A DNA stretch of 64,000 nt from Rhizobiaceae bacterium (GTDB lineage Bacteria > Pseudomonadota > Alphaproteobacteria > Rhizobiales > Rhizobiaceae): positions 18,073 to 82,072 of the forward strand of contig JAIXTO010000042.1 in the NCBI GenBank assembly GCA_027483885.1. Direction: 5' to 3'. Position numbers and translations under genes: made by a program. Positions 1-8,422 of this stretch are shown in pieces (position 1 is the first letter of the stretch; every line of letters starts with the position of its first letter). A model generated the notes under the pieces. It did not search any database. It had not been told where the DNA came from and was given only the letters and a program-made list of their open reading frames with translations.

Positions 1-1000
1 TCCACTTCAGGTATTTCCAGGCAGCGTCCTGCTTGGCCTTGTCCTGGGTGAGGATCACGGCCGAGTTGCCGCCTGTGGGCACGCCGCCCTTTTCCGGGTT
101 GTCCAGCGGGAAGGTCGAAGTGGTCAGCTTGAAGCGATCGCCAACGAGGCCTTCGATCGTCTGCACATGCGCCGGCGTCGAGAAGATGAAGCCGGTGAGG
201 CCTGCGCCGAACTGCTGGCGCGACTGGTCCCAGTCGAGCAGCGTCTGGCCGCCTTCGGTGACGAACTGGCGGGTGAGCTTCAGCGCGTTGAGGCCGATCT
301 CGTTGTCGAAGGCCACCTTTTTGGTGGCTGCATCGACCAACGTGCCGCCCTGCTGGAAGATCAGCGACTGCCACAGCCAGTCGTCCGGCCAACCGTTGAT
401 GTCATAACCCATGCCGGCGATCTTCGGATCGAGCGCATGGATCTTGGCGGCCAGCGCCAGCAGTTCCTTGAAGGTTTTGGGCATGTTGGCCGGGTCGCCA
501 CCGGCCTTCTTCACGAGGTCGGCGTTGACATAGATGATCGGCGAGGAGGCATTGACCGGCAGGCCATATTGCTTGCCATCGATCTGGCCAAGCGCGGCCA
601 TTTTCGGGCTGTAGTTCTTGTCGAGGAAGGCCTGGCCGCCTTCGGCTTGAATGAACGGGCCAAGGTCGGTGATCTGCTTGCGGGGGGCAAGTGTGTGAAC
701 GAGTTCGGCCGTCAGGTTATAGCCGGAGAAATACACGTCCGGCAGGTTGCCGGTCACGGCCGAACGCAGCACCTGCTGCTGGCCTTCATTGTAGCCGGGT
801 GCCGGTGCGAGAAAGTTGATCTTGATATCCGGATTGTTCTTCATGAACTCATCGGCGAGCGGCTGATGAAATTTCGTGAAGCCCGGAAGGTTGTAAAGAA
901 CCTCAAGCGTGACATCTGCGGCAAAACCTGGCTTGGCAAGGCCGGCCAGAGCAAGGCAGAGGGCAAGCCCGCCGGTTGCGGTGCGTCGGGTAATCTTCAT
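1..1000 (-). CDS. Sugar ABC transporter substrate-binding protein, C-terminus cut by window edge
   Basis: This is the minus-strand reading frame from an ATG at 998-1000 to the window edge; the ORF track missed it because no stop is present. The visible 333 residues start with a lipoprotein-free signal peptide (MKITRRTATGGLALCLALAG...GFA) followed by an SBP_bac_1 (UgpB/MalE-like) sequence including a typical FHQPLADEFMKNNPDIKINF opening. It should bind a carbohydrate in the periplasm and deliver it to the permeases encoded just upstream on the same strand (1065-2815). It is the last gene of an ATPase-permease-permease-binding-protein operon. Sugar identity cannot be read from sequence. Confidence 0.88.
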   Translation of the reverse strand, partial: MKITRRTATGGLALCLALAGLAKPGFAADVTLEVLYNLPGFTKFHQPLADEFMKNNPDIKINFLAPAPGYNEGQQQVLRSAVTGNLPDVYFSGYNLTAELVHTLAPRKQITDLGPFIQAEGGQAFLDKNYSPKMAALGQIDGKQYGLPVNASSPIIYVNADLVKKAGGDPANMPKTFKELLALAAKIHALDPKIAGMGYDINGWPDDWLWQSLIFQQGGTLVDAATKKVAFDNEIGLNALKLTRQFVTEGGQTLLDWDQSRQQFGAGLTGFIFSTPAHVQTIEGLVGDRFKLTTSTFPLDNPEKGGVPTGGNSAVILTQDKAKQDAAWKYLKW

Positions 1001-1064
1001 GGTCAGTCTCCAAAAGGAATTTTTGAGGCAGTATGGGAGGGAGGAAAGCTGGACAGGGGCGCGG

Positions 1065-1886
1065 TTATTTGACCCCCGTCATCGTGATGCCTGCGATGAA
1101 ATGCCTGCGGGCAAAGAGGAAGCAGATGACCATCGGCGCGGTGATGATAGCGGCACCCGCCATCAGGGCACCGTAGTTGGCGCCGGATTCGACATCGGCA
1201 AAAAACAGCATGCCGAGCGGCGGCGGTGCGAGATTGGTGTCGGTGACGACGATCATCGGCCAGTAGAGGTCGTTCCAGTGCGCCACCAGCGAGAACACGG
1301 CAAAGGCTGCCAGCGACGGCAGCGATCCGCGCAGCACCAGCCGCCAGCAGATCTCCATCTCGGAAAATCCGTCCATGCGGGCCGCTTCGATCACCTCTTC
1401 CGGGTAGCTGCGGAAGGACTGGTGAAACAGGAAGATCGCAAACACCGAGAGGAAGAACGGTGCCATCATGGCAAAATAGGTGTTGAGCAGGTTGGCCTTG
1501 GCAAGCCCGACGAACAGCGGCAGCGCCAGCGCCTGCATCGGCACGCAGAGGGCGGCGATGATCAGCGTCATCATCAGCCGGCGCGCCGGAAAGCGCAGCT
1601 TTGCCAGCGCATAGGCGGCCGGCACGGCCGTCAGCACCTGGACGATGAGAATGCCGCCGCAGACGATGACACCGTTCAGCATGAAACGCAGCATCGGCAC
1701 CTGCGACGCGGCCCGCGAGTAGTTTTGCACGGCATCGAACTGTCGCGGGATCGGCCAGAGCGACACATCGAAGATTTCCGACGGCGAGCGGATCGACGTC
1801 AGGAACATCCAGTAGAAGGGCAAAAGCATCGGAATGGCGCCGAGTGCGAGCACCAGATGCGGCAGATATTTGCGGACGTGTCCCAT
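1065..1886 (-). CDS. Carbohydrate ABC transporter permease (MalG/UgpE-like)
   Basis: 273-residue inner-membrane permease of the CUT1 family. Hydrophobic segments are visible throughout, beginning with LVLALGAIPMLLPFYWMFLT, and the cytoplasmic EAA loop reads EVIEAARMDGFSEMEICWRL, which docks the ATPase. Its ATG shares a base with the stop of the preceding permease (1886), so translation is probably coupled. It works with the permease at 1886-2815, the ATPase at 2812-3957 and the binding protein at 1-1000. CUT1 carriers take up mono-, oligosaccharides or polyols; the substrate is not predictable here. Confidence 0.92.
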   Translation of the reverse strand: MGHVRKYLPHLVLALGAIPMLLPFYWMFLTSIRSPSEIFDVSLWPIPRQFDAVQNYSRAASQVPMLRFMLNGVIVCGGILIVQVLTAVPAAYALAKLRFPARRLMMTLIIAALCVPMQALALPLFVGLAKANLLNTYFAMMAPFFLSVFAIFLFHQSFRSYPEEVIEAARMDGFSEMEICWRLVLRGSLPSLAAFAVFSLVAHWNDLYWPMIVVTDTNLAPPPLGMLFFADVESGANYGALMAGAAIITAPMVICFLFARRHFIAGITMTGVK

Positions 1887-2815
1887 CAGTAATGCACCTT
1901 CCGGTCCATATGCACCATCTGGCCAATCGACAGGATGAGCACGATCACCAGGAACAGCAGGGTGAGGGCTGCCGCATAACCGGTGTTGGAATATTCAAAG
2001 CCCTCGAGATACAGTTCGAACAGCAGCGTTTCGGAACCGAACCGGCCCTTCGTCAGCACGGCCACCGTCTCGAACACCTTGAAGGCGGAGATCGAGGTGG
2101 TGACGACGACGAACAGCGTCGTCGGCCCCAGCATCGGCCAGGTGACGGTGAGGAAACGATCGATCGGATTTTTCGCGCCGTCGAGGCGGGCCGCCTCATG
2201 CAGATCCCTGGGGATGGCGGTGAGGCCGGCCAGAAACAGCACCATGTTGAAACCCAGCACCTGCCAGATGCCGATCAGCGCCATGGTCGGGATCAGCAGA
2301 ACGGGGTTGGACAGGAATGCCACCGGCTCGAAACCAAAGGCCTTGATGGCGGCATTGACCGGGCCGAGCGAGGGATGCAGCAGGAACTGCCAGACGGTTG
2401 CCATCGCCACCAGCGTCGCGGTGACCGGCAGGAAATAGGCGATCTCCCAGAAGGCGCGGCTTTTCTTGCGTTTATAGACCAGAAGCGCCACGCCCAGCGC
2501 CAAGAGAACGCCGAACGGAATGACGATCACGGCATAGAGGACGGTATTCCTCAACGAGCGCAGAAACACCGTGTCGCTGAAGGCCTTGATGAAGTTATCG
2601 AACCCGACAAAATGGATCGACAGCGCGCCGAGCTGATAATCGGTGACCGAAAAGACGCAGAGAACGACAATCGGGATGATGTAGAAAGCCAGGAGCAGGA
2701 TGGCAGACGGTGCAGCAAAAAACAGCCCCAGCCGCGCCATCCGGCGGTCGGCGGGGGAGCGTTTGGCGCGGACCTTTGCCGGCTGTTTGACGAGTGTCAC
2801 ATCGGCCATCGTCAT
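1886..2815 (-). CDS. Carbohydrate ABC transporter permease (MalF/UgpA-like)
   Basis: 309-residue CUT1 permease with an N-terminal cytoplasmic stretch, then membrane segments from about residue 32 (LGLFFAAPSAILLLAFYIIPI). The EAA loop is DLHEAARLDGAKNPIDRFLTV, followed by a PMLGPTTLFVVVTTSISAFK segment typical of the family. The start overlaps the ATPase stop by 4 nt (ATGA arrangement), and the end overlaps the next permease, so the genes are one operon. It forms the transmembrane pore together with the 1065-1886 product. Confidence 0.92.
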   Translation of the reverse strand: MTMADVTLVKQPAKVRAKRSPADRRMARLGLFFAAPSAILLLAFYIIPIVVLCVFSVTDYQLGALSIHFVGFDNFIKAFSDTVFLRSLRNTVLYAVIVIPFGVLLALGVALLVYKRKKSRAFWEIAYFLPVTATLVAMATVWQFLLHPSLGPVNAAIKAFGFEPVAFLSNPVLLIPTMALIGIWQVLGFNMVLFLAGLTAIPRDLHEAARLDGAKNPIDRFLTVTWPMLGPTTLFVVVTTSISAFKVFETVAVLTKGRFGSETLLFELYLEGFEYSNTGYAAALTLLFLVIVLILSIGQMVHMDRKVHY

Positions 2816-3957
2816 GCGGCAACCCGTGCGCGGGCGGACACATCGCAGCGCCTGCCATCAGCGCCGAACAGATGGGCGCGCTGTTCGGCAAAGCCCAGAC
2901 GCAGCAGGCCGTCGGCTTCACTCGGCAGGCTTTCGCCGGCATGCTGGCGCATGACGACACGCACCGACTGATCCTGCACCAGCGCGCAGGTGACGAAGCG
3001 ATCGGCACCATAGGTTTCGCTGCGCAGGACCCGAACGGCGAGACCATCTGCTGCCGGGCGAAGATCTTCGGCACGAATGCCAAGCGTCGCCGGGCCTGCA
3101 GCCTGTGCTGCCGCTTCAAGACCGAATTCCTGGCCGAAAGCCGAGATACGGCCGGACATGCCGATTTCCACGGGCAGGAGATTGATCGTCGGCGTTCCGA
3201 TGAAGCGGGCTACGGTCAAGGATGCCGGCCGCTGATAAAGTTCGTCCGGCGTGCCGAGTTGCTCGATACCGCCTTCCGACATCAGCGCGATGCGGTCGGA
3301 CATGGTCATCGCTTCGATCTGGTCATGGGTTACATAGATGAACGTGGCGCCGAGGCGGCGATGCAGGCCGGTCAGTTCCTCGCGCATATGGGCGCGCAAC
3401 TTGGCATCGAGGTTGGACAGCGGCTCGTCCATCAGGAAGGCGGCCGGCTGGCGCACCAGGGCACGGGCCAGAGCCACGCGCTGGCGCTGGCCACCGGAAA
3501 GCTGCGCCGGCTTGCGGTCCAGAAGATGGCCGATCTGCAGGGTTTCCGCGGCCTCTTCGACCGAAGTAGCGATGTCGCGCAATGTGTCAGCGCTGGCGAT
3601 CATTCGCCCGATCAGCGGCAGCCGAGCCGTAAACGACAGACGACGCATCCTGAGCGGCGTGGCAATGTTCTCACGCACCGTCATGTGCGGGTAAAGCGCG
3701 TAGGACTGAAACACCATGGCAAGGTTGCGTTCGCTCGGATCGACGTCGGTAACTTGTCTGTTGCCGATGGAGACTGTGCCCCGGTCGGGTGTCTCAAGGC
3801 CGGCGATGATCCGCAACAGGGTGGATTTTCCACATCCGGACATGCCGACCAGCGACAGGAATTCGCCGGGGCGGATGGCAAGATCGATGGATTTCAGGAC
3901 ATTGTCTGCCCCGAAGCTTTTTTCGATACCCTGAAGTTCTAGCGATTGCGGCTGCAT
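2812..3957 (-). CDS. Sugar ABC transporter ATP-binding protein (UgpC/MalK-like)
   Basis: 381-residue CUT1 ATPase. Walker A is GMSGCGKST, the signature motif is LSGGQRQRVALARAL, Walker B is AFLMDEPLSNLDAKL, and the C-terminal part has the TOBE/regulatory extension (GIRAEDLRP). I chose the ATG at 3957 over the track start at 4002 because AAGGAG lies 8 nt upstream of it and the protein then begins like relatives (MQPQSLELQGIEKSFG). It is first in the operon reading left. On the minus strand a TATAAT sequence lies at 4029-4034, a candidate -10 element, but no convincing -35 accompanies it. Confidence 0.92.
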   Translation of the reverse strand: MQPQSLELQGIEKSFGADNVLKSIDLAIRPGEFLSLVGMSGCGKSTLLRIIAGLETPDRGTVSIGNRQVTDVDPSERNLAMVFQSYALYPHMTVRENIATPLRMRRLSFTARLPLIGRMIASADTLRDIATSVEEAAETLQIGHLLDRKPAQLSGGQRQRVALARALVRQPAAFLMDEPLSNLDAKLRAHMREELTGLHRRLGATFIYVTHDQIEAMTMSDRIALMSEGGIEQLGTPDELYQRPASLTVARFIGTPTINLLPVEIGMSGRISAFGQEFGLEAAAQAAGPATLGIRAEDLRPAADGLAVRVLRSETYGADRFVTCALVQDQSVRVVMRQHAGESLPSEADGLLRLGFAEQRAHLFGADGRRCDVSARARVAA

Positions 3958-4121
3958 GCGGCGCTCCTTTGCGGCGCACCGTATGCGTCCCAGCCATGAC
4001 AAACAGACGACAGTTTCTCGATGTTTTGATTATAACGCACAGAAAGGGCGTCGATCCCGCCATCATGGCGCAACGGCCATGCGGTGTCCGCATGGTCATC
4101 TTGGGCTGTCGAACACACCCA

Positions 4122-4152
4122 AATAAACATGATTTCTTTTGTCATGTTTATT
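4122..4152. promoter_or_regulatory. Iron-responsive operator (RirA-type, TGA-N9-TCA) inside a perfect 11-bp inverted repeat
   Basis: AATAAACATGA and TCATGTTTATT form perfect arms around a 9-nt spacer. The core is TGA-N9-TCA, matching the iron-responsive operator motif described for RirA in rhizobia. It sits about 60 bp upstream of the FecI-type sigma gene, in the divergent gap 3958-4214. Inference: under iron repletion a RirA-like repressor blocks the sigma gene and hence the receptor. Confidence 0.65.
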
Positions 4153-4214
4153 GCCTGCCCATCAAATTTATCGTAAGCGGTGGCTCTCGCACAATCGACT
4201 GAAAGCTCTTGCCC

Positions 4215-4739
4215 ATGTGGATTAAGTCTGCCGCGCACGCCCGCGTTGATGACGCCATGGAGATCCACTACCAAGAGCTTTGCCGCGCCATGAAACGGCG
4301 TGGGCATGCCGCCGCAACCTCGCAGGAAATCGTCCATGAGGTCTATCTGCGCCTCGCCAACACACCGAAACTGGTGGAGAACAGGCCGGTTCTGAGGGCA
4401 TTTCTCATCCGCGTCTGCGCCAATCTCGGGATAGACCGCCTGCGACGGGAGAGGCTGGAGCGCCGGCTGTTTTCAGGCATGACCGAGGAGGCGTTGAGTG
4501 TGCCCCAGCCGCTTGGCGACGCGGACGCGCGCGCCGATGGGCCGTACCGGCTGAAACGCCTGCGCCAGGCCATCATGAAAATGTCCTATCAGCGGCGACA
4601 GGTGTTTCTTGCCAGCTGCATTGGAAACCTCACCCCCGACGAGATTGCCACGCGCTGCGGGATCAGCCGCAACATGGTCGATCGCCACATCCGCAAGGCC
4701 TATCTGCATTGCCTCGAATGCCTTGAGGACACGCTCTGA
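4215..4739 (+). CDS. FecI-type ECF sigma factor
   Basis: 174-residue sigma-70 family protein of the FecI iron-starvation group. Region 2 is visible as TSQEIVHEVYLRLANTP with FLIRVCANLGIDRLRRERLERRL, and region 4 as MSYQRRQVFLASCIGNLTPDEIATRCGISRNMVDRHIRKA. The track start at 4209 is TTG; I prefer the ATG at 4215, though the ribosome site (GAAAG) is weak and the ATG at 4257 is possible. The stop overlaps the FecR-like start (TGATG), the standard sigma/anti-sigma coupling. It should direct RNA polymerase to the downstream receptor gene once FecR signals ligand binding. Confidence 0.9.
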   Translation: MWIKSAAHARVDDAMEIHYQELCRAMKRRGHAAATSQEIVHEVYLRLANTPKLVENRPVLRAFLIRVCANLGIDRLRRERLERRLFSGMTEEALSVPQPLGDADARADGPYRLKRLRQAIMKMSYQRRQVFLASCIGNLTPDEIATRCGISRNMVDRHIRKAYLHCLECLEDTL

Positions 4740-5683
4740 TGGCCGGGATGAAAACCACAAGGCAGATGCGCGAAGAAGCCATCGACTGGCTTTTCCAGCT
4801 GCGTGAGCATCCCGACGACGCGGCGATCCGGGCATCGTTCGAGGCCTGGGCTGCAGCCGATCCACGCCATCCGCAGATTTTCGAGCAGATCGAATGTCTG
4901 ATCGGCGATACGTCCCGGCTGCTTACCGAGGACGACCGGTTTCTGTCGAAGGCAAGCCGCAAGCCTGTTTCGCGAAAGGTGAAAGGGGCAGCGGCCGGCT
5001 TTGCCGGCCTCTGTCTGCTGGCAGGTCTTCACCTCGATATCCCACTTCGTCTTCGTGCCGACCATATCTCCGCCATCGGCCGCAGTGAAATCATCCGGAT
5101 GGCGGACGGCTCGGTCGTGACGCTGAACGCCAACAGTGCGATTGCAATTCGCTTCACGCAAGAGCAGCGCTGCATCATCCTGCTGCGCGGCGAGGTGTTC
5201 GTGGAGGTCCGTCCGGACCCGTCGCGCCCCTTCTGCGTGGAGGCGGGTGGTGGGAAAACGACAGCACTCGGCACCGCATTTGATGTCGACCTCCGGGGCG
5301 CTGAAACCCAGGTTGCGGTAGAGGAGCATAGCGTGAAGATCGAGGCCGGCGCGGCAACGCCCACGACGATCCTCCAGCAGAACCAGTCGATCGTTTATGA
5401 TGAGAACGGAAAGTTGCGTGATCCGCAAACGATGGATCCCTCGACCATCGGCGCCTGGCGACAGGGACGGTTGGTGTTCGAGAACCAGCCGCTTGGCGAT
5501 ATCGTCACCGGCATCCAACGATATCTGCCCGGCCATGTTCTCGTCGCCACGGCAAATCTGCGGCAAAAACGGCTCAGCGGCAGCCTTGATCTCACGCACC
5601 CGAAAGCCGCTCTCGATGACCTTGCGGCAGCCTTCGAGATCCGCGTCACCCATGTCGGCGCCTATCTCACGATCCTCCACTGA
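4739..5683 (+). CDS. FecR-type transmembrane anti-sigma regulator
   Basis: 314 residues. The N-terminal DUF4880 segment (EEAIDWLFQLREHPDDAAIR...DPRHPQIFEQIE) is the cytoplasmic sigma-binding part. A hydrophobic stretch at about residues 84-100 (AAAGFAGLCLLAGLHL) is the single membrane span. The periplasmic FecR domain follows (MADGSVVTLNANSAIAIRF...ILLRGEVFVEV), then a C-terminal STN-like part (RLVFENQPLGDIVTGIQRYL). In FecI/FecR/FecA systems it passes the signal from the receptor's STN domain to the sigma factor. It lies directly between its two predicted partners. Confidence 0.9.
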   Translation: MAGMKTTRQMREEAIDWLFQLREHPDDAAIRASFEAWAAADPRHPQIFEQIECLIGDTSRLLTEDDRFLSKASRKPVSRKVKGAAAGFAGLCLLAGLHLDIPLRLRADHISAIGRSEIIRMADGSVVTLNANSAIAIRFTQEQRCIILLRGEVFVEVRPDPSRPFCVEAGGGKTTALGTAFDVDLRGAETQVAVEEHSVKIEAGAATPTTILQQNQSIVYDENGKLRDPQTMDPSTIGAWRQGRLVFENQPLGDIVTGIQRYLPGHVLVATANLRQKRLSGSLDLTHPKAALDDLAAAFEIRVTHVGAYLTILH

Positions 5684-5772
5684 AGAAATTTTCGGTCAAC
5701 CTGTCCTGAAACGGAAGGCTCATTCGTACGGCTGGCAGAGAACATATTTTGCTGCCCAAGGAGCTTATCCGT

Positions 5773-8274
5773 ATGACAAACAACACCCGGTCAACGCGCC
5801 GCCGGTTGAGACTGCCGCTGCTTTCCCTGTTTCTGACGAGCGTCGCCCTGACCTCGCTTCCAGCGGTCGCAAACGCACAACAGGCCGGCCGGATCGCCAT
5901 TGACCTGCCCGCCGGCAGTGTTGCCACGAGCCTCAATCGCCTCGCCAGCCAGTCCGGCCTTCAGGTCGTTTTCGATGCGACGCTTGCAAGCGGGCGCACG
6001 AACGCCAGGATTACCGGTTCGATGACCGTGGGCGAGGCTTTGGAAAAGCTGCTGGCCGGAACGGGCCTCACCTATCGGTTTGTTGCCGAACGGACGGTGA
6101 AGCTTGAAAAACTCTCCCCTGATGCAGCCGCGGCAACCGGCGGCGATGAAACGGTTCTGCCGCGCGTGACGGTGGCAGCCGGCGGCCTGTTCAACAGCGG
6201 CGCGCCGAGCGTGGCGGAGATCAACGGGCGTCAGATCGAGGCCGCCCAATCAAACTCCCTGCCGCAACTTTTGCAGAAGACGCCGGGTGTCACCGCCACC
6301 GGCGGGGTCAGGCTGCAAGGGCAGAGCATCTCCATTCGTGGCTTTACCCGGCAATCGGATGTCCGGATCCTGCTGGATGGCGCGCCAAAGAATTTCGAGC
6401 GCTACGATCAGGGCACGGTCTTCGTGGACCCGGAACTGCTGAAGCGCGTGGAAATCCTCAAAGGAGCAACGTCGGTGCGTTATGGCAATGGCGGGTTCGG
6501 CGGCACGGTCATCATGGAAAGCAAGACCGCGGAAGACATGCTGCTTGAGGGGAAAAGTTTTGGAGCCTGGGTGAAGTCCGGTTATCAGAGCGCCAACAAA
6601 CAACGCCTGGGGTCGGCGGCCGTCTATGGCAAGTCCGATTTTGGCGGCCCCGTCACCTATGATGGCATGGCCTCGGTCATCTGGCGCAAGAGCGACAATG
6701 TGCGCGTCGGCGGCGGACAGGTCTACGAGGCCTCCAGCGATAAGCTGACATCCTTCTCCGCCAACGGGGGCCTGGAAGTCGACGGACACGAATTGAGGGC
6801 CTCCGTCATCTACGGTCGCTCGTCGGATTATGGCCCGCCGGCGGCCAATCGCGGTGACCTGGACCTCACGGCCTCCAGCATTGCTCGTTATGGATATGAG
6901 ACCGCGCGGCTGCGGGCGCTGGCCCTTCGCGAGATGGAGGACTTCTCCTCGACGCTGAAATACGCCTATACCGGCGACAGCGATCTGGTGAACGTCAAGG
7001 CGATGCTCAGCCTCTCCTCCACCGACCTGCACATGACGCGCCCGACGATCTCAGGCTACGTTCCCAGCGCGAGCCTCGGCGGCCAGGAGGATGATGCCAA
7101 ATACACCGATATCAAGTTCGAGCTGGAAAACACCTCGTATTTCGATCTGGGCGGCTTTTCGCATGCGGCCAATTACGGTGTTCAGTATGTGCATCACGAT
7201 CGCGACACCTGGATGTACGACATCGCCAACAAGAACAGCGCTCAGTATAATTATGGCTATTACTCGTCCTGGATCATGCCGCAAGGCAAGCAGGACACGC
7301 TCTCCGCCTTTGTCAGGGACGAGATCGGCCTGACGCCGGATTTCAAGGTAACCCCCGGGCTTCGCTTCGATTATGTGCGCTCGCAAGGCGTGCCGAATGC
7401 CGCGCCGCGCTATAACGATCCGGCAGCCGGCCACGACTATTCCGCCACGTCCCATACGGGGGTCACGCCCGCACTCAGCCTTCGCTGGGAGGCAACGCCT
7501 GAAACAACCCTCTTTGCCGACTGGGCCTATGCCATGCGCGTGCCTGTGATCGACGAGCTTTATTCCAGCCAGAGCGCCTCGACCAAGGCGTCCGCCACCT
7601 CCCGCGATCTTGAGGTCGAACGAAACAACACGATCAACATCGGCCTGTCACGCCAGTTCGACGGACTGCTGTCTGAAGAGGACACGCTGAAAACGTCCGT
7701 GGCAATCTTCTACAACCATGTCACCAACCCGGTGACGCGCCGGTTCGGCAGCGCCAATCTCGCCAACATCACCGGGCCTGTGCCGTTCTACTGGAATACG
7801 CCGAGCTACAAGATCTACGGCGCGGATTTCTCCGTGAACTACGATTCCGAGAGCATATTTTCCAACATCGGCCTTGCCTGGATGAACGGCTCGCGCAACG
7901 GCGCCATCAATGACGTCAGTGGTCCGAACACCTATTTCCAGGACCTTGCGCCGTTTACCGGCAATGTCCAGCTGGGCTACAAGATCCCGGAATGGGACCT
8001 GTCGATCAGCTGGAACGGTTTGTTCGTGTCAGCCCAGAAGCGTACCCCTTACAATCAGGGAACCGGCTATTTTTATGCCCGCCCCGAAAGCAAGGGCTAT
8101 GCCGTCCACGGCATTTCGGTGGACTGGACCCCGAAGGAGGGAAGCCTTGCGGGCATGGAGATGCATGCCGCAATCGACAACCTGTTCGACAAATATTACG
8201 AGCCCTATCTCTCGGATGGGATCGCGGCCATGCCGGGCCGGAACTTCAAGCTGTCGATCAGCCGAAAATTCTAG
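5773..8274 (+). CDS. TonB-dependent outer-membrane receptor with STN signalling domain (haem/siderophore type)
   Basis: 833-residue outer-membrane transducer. I use ATG 5773 (AAGGAG 9 nt upstream) rather than the TTG at 5749. A signal peptide ends near ANAQQ; an STN domain (IDLPAGSVATSLNRLASQSG...) follows, then a TonB-box-like ETVLPRVTV, a plug domain (LPQLLQKTPGVTATGG...ISIRGFTRQSDVRILLDG) and a beta-barrel ending in a terminal Phe (SISRKF). The barrel stretch FADWAYAMRVPVIDELYSSQ resembles haemoglobin/haem receptors, but the ligand could be another ferric complex. With FecI and FecR upstream it forms a ligand-sensing iron uptake unit. No periplasmic ABC importer for iron lies next to it. 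Confidence 0.9.
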   Translation: MTNNTRSTRRRLRLPLLSLFLTSVALTSLPAVANAQQAGRIAIDLPAGSVATSLNRLASQSGLQVVFDATLASGRTNARITGSMTVGEALEKLLAGTGLTYRFVAERTVKLEKLSPDAAAATGGDETVLPRVTVAAGGLFNSGAPSVAEINGRQIEAAQSNSLPQLLQKTPGVTATGGVRLQGQSISIRGFTRQSDVRILLDGAPKNFERYDQGTVFVDPELLKRVEILKGATSVRYGNGGFGGTVIMESKTAEDMLLEGKSFGAWVKSGYQSANKQRLGSAAVYGKSDFGGPVTYDGMASVIWRKSDNVRVGGGQVYEASSDKLTSFSANGGLEVDGHELRASVIYGRSSDYGPPAANRGDLDLTASSIARYGYETARLRALALREMEDFSSTLKYAYTGDSDLVNVKAMLSLSSTDLHMTRPTISGYVPSASLGGQEDDAKYTDIKFELENTSYFDLGGFSHAANYGVQYVHHDRDTWMYDIANKNSAQYNYGYYSSWIMPQGKQDTLSAFVRDEIGLTPDFKVTPGLRFDYVRSQGVPNAAPRYNDPAAGHDYSATSHTGVTPALSLRWEATPETTLFADWAYAMRVPVIDELYSSQSASTKASATSRDLEVERNNTINIGLSRQFDGLLSEEDTLKTSVAIFYNHVTNPVTRRFGSANLANITGPVPFYWNTPSYKIYGADFSVNYDSESIFSNIGLAWMNGSRNGAINDVSGPNTYFQDLAPFTGNVQLGYKIPEWDLSISWNGLFVSAQKRTPYNQGTGYFYARPESKGYAVHGISVDWTPKEGSLAGMEMHAAIDNLFDKYYEPYLSDGIAAMPGRNFKLSISRKF

Positions 8275-8320
8275 TCCGGACTTGCGGCATCACAGCCCGG
8301 ATGACGGGTGAGCGACGGGT

Positions 8321-8338
8321 GGTGAGATGCATCTCACC
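8321..8338. repeat. 18-bp perfect palindrome between convergent genes
   Basis: GGTGAGATGCATCTCACC reads the same on both strands. It lies in the 148-nt gap between the receptor gene and the convergent ThDP-enzyme gene. It could fold as a 7-bp stem with a TGCA loop, but no T-run follows on either strand, so a simple intrinsic terminator is doubtful. A protein-binding palindrome is equally possible. Confidence 0.5.
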
Positions 8339-8422
8339 TTGGTCAGCGGCCACCCTTTTCCCTACCCTGAGGCGAGGACCTTGAAGACAAGGCATATCGG
8401 CCCTCCCCGTCAAGCCGTGCCA

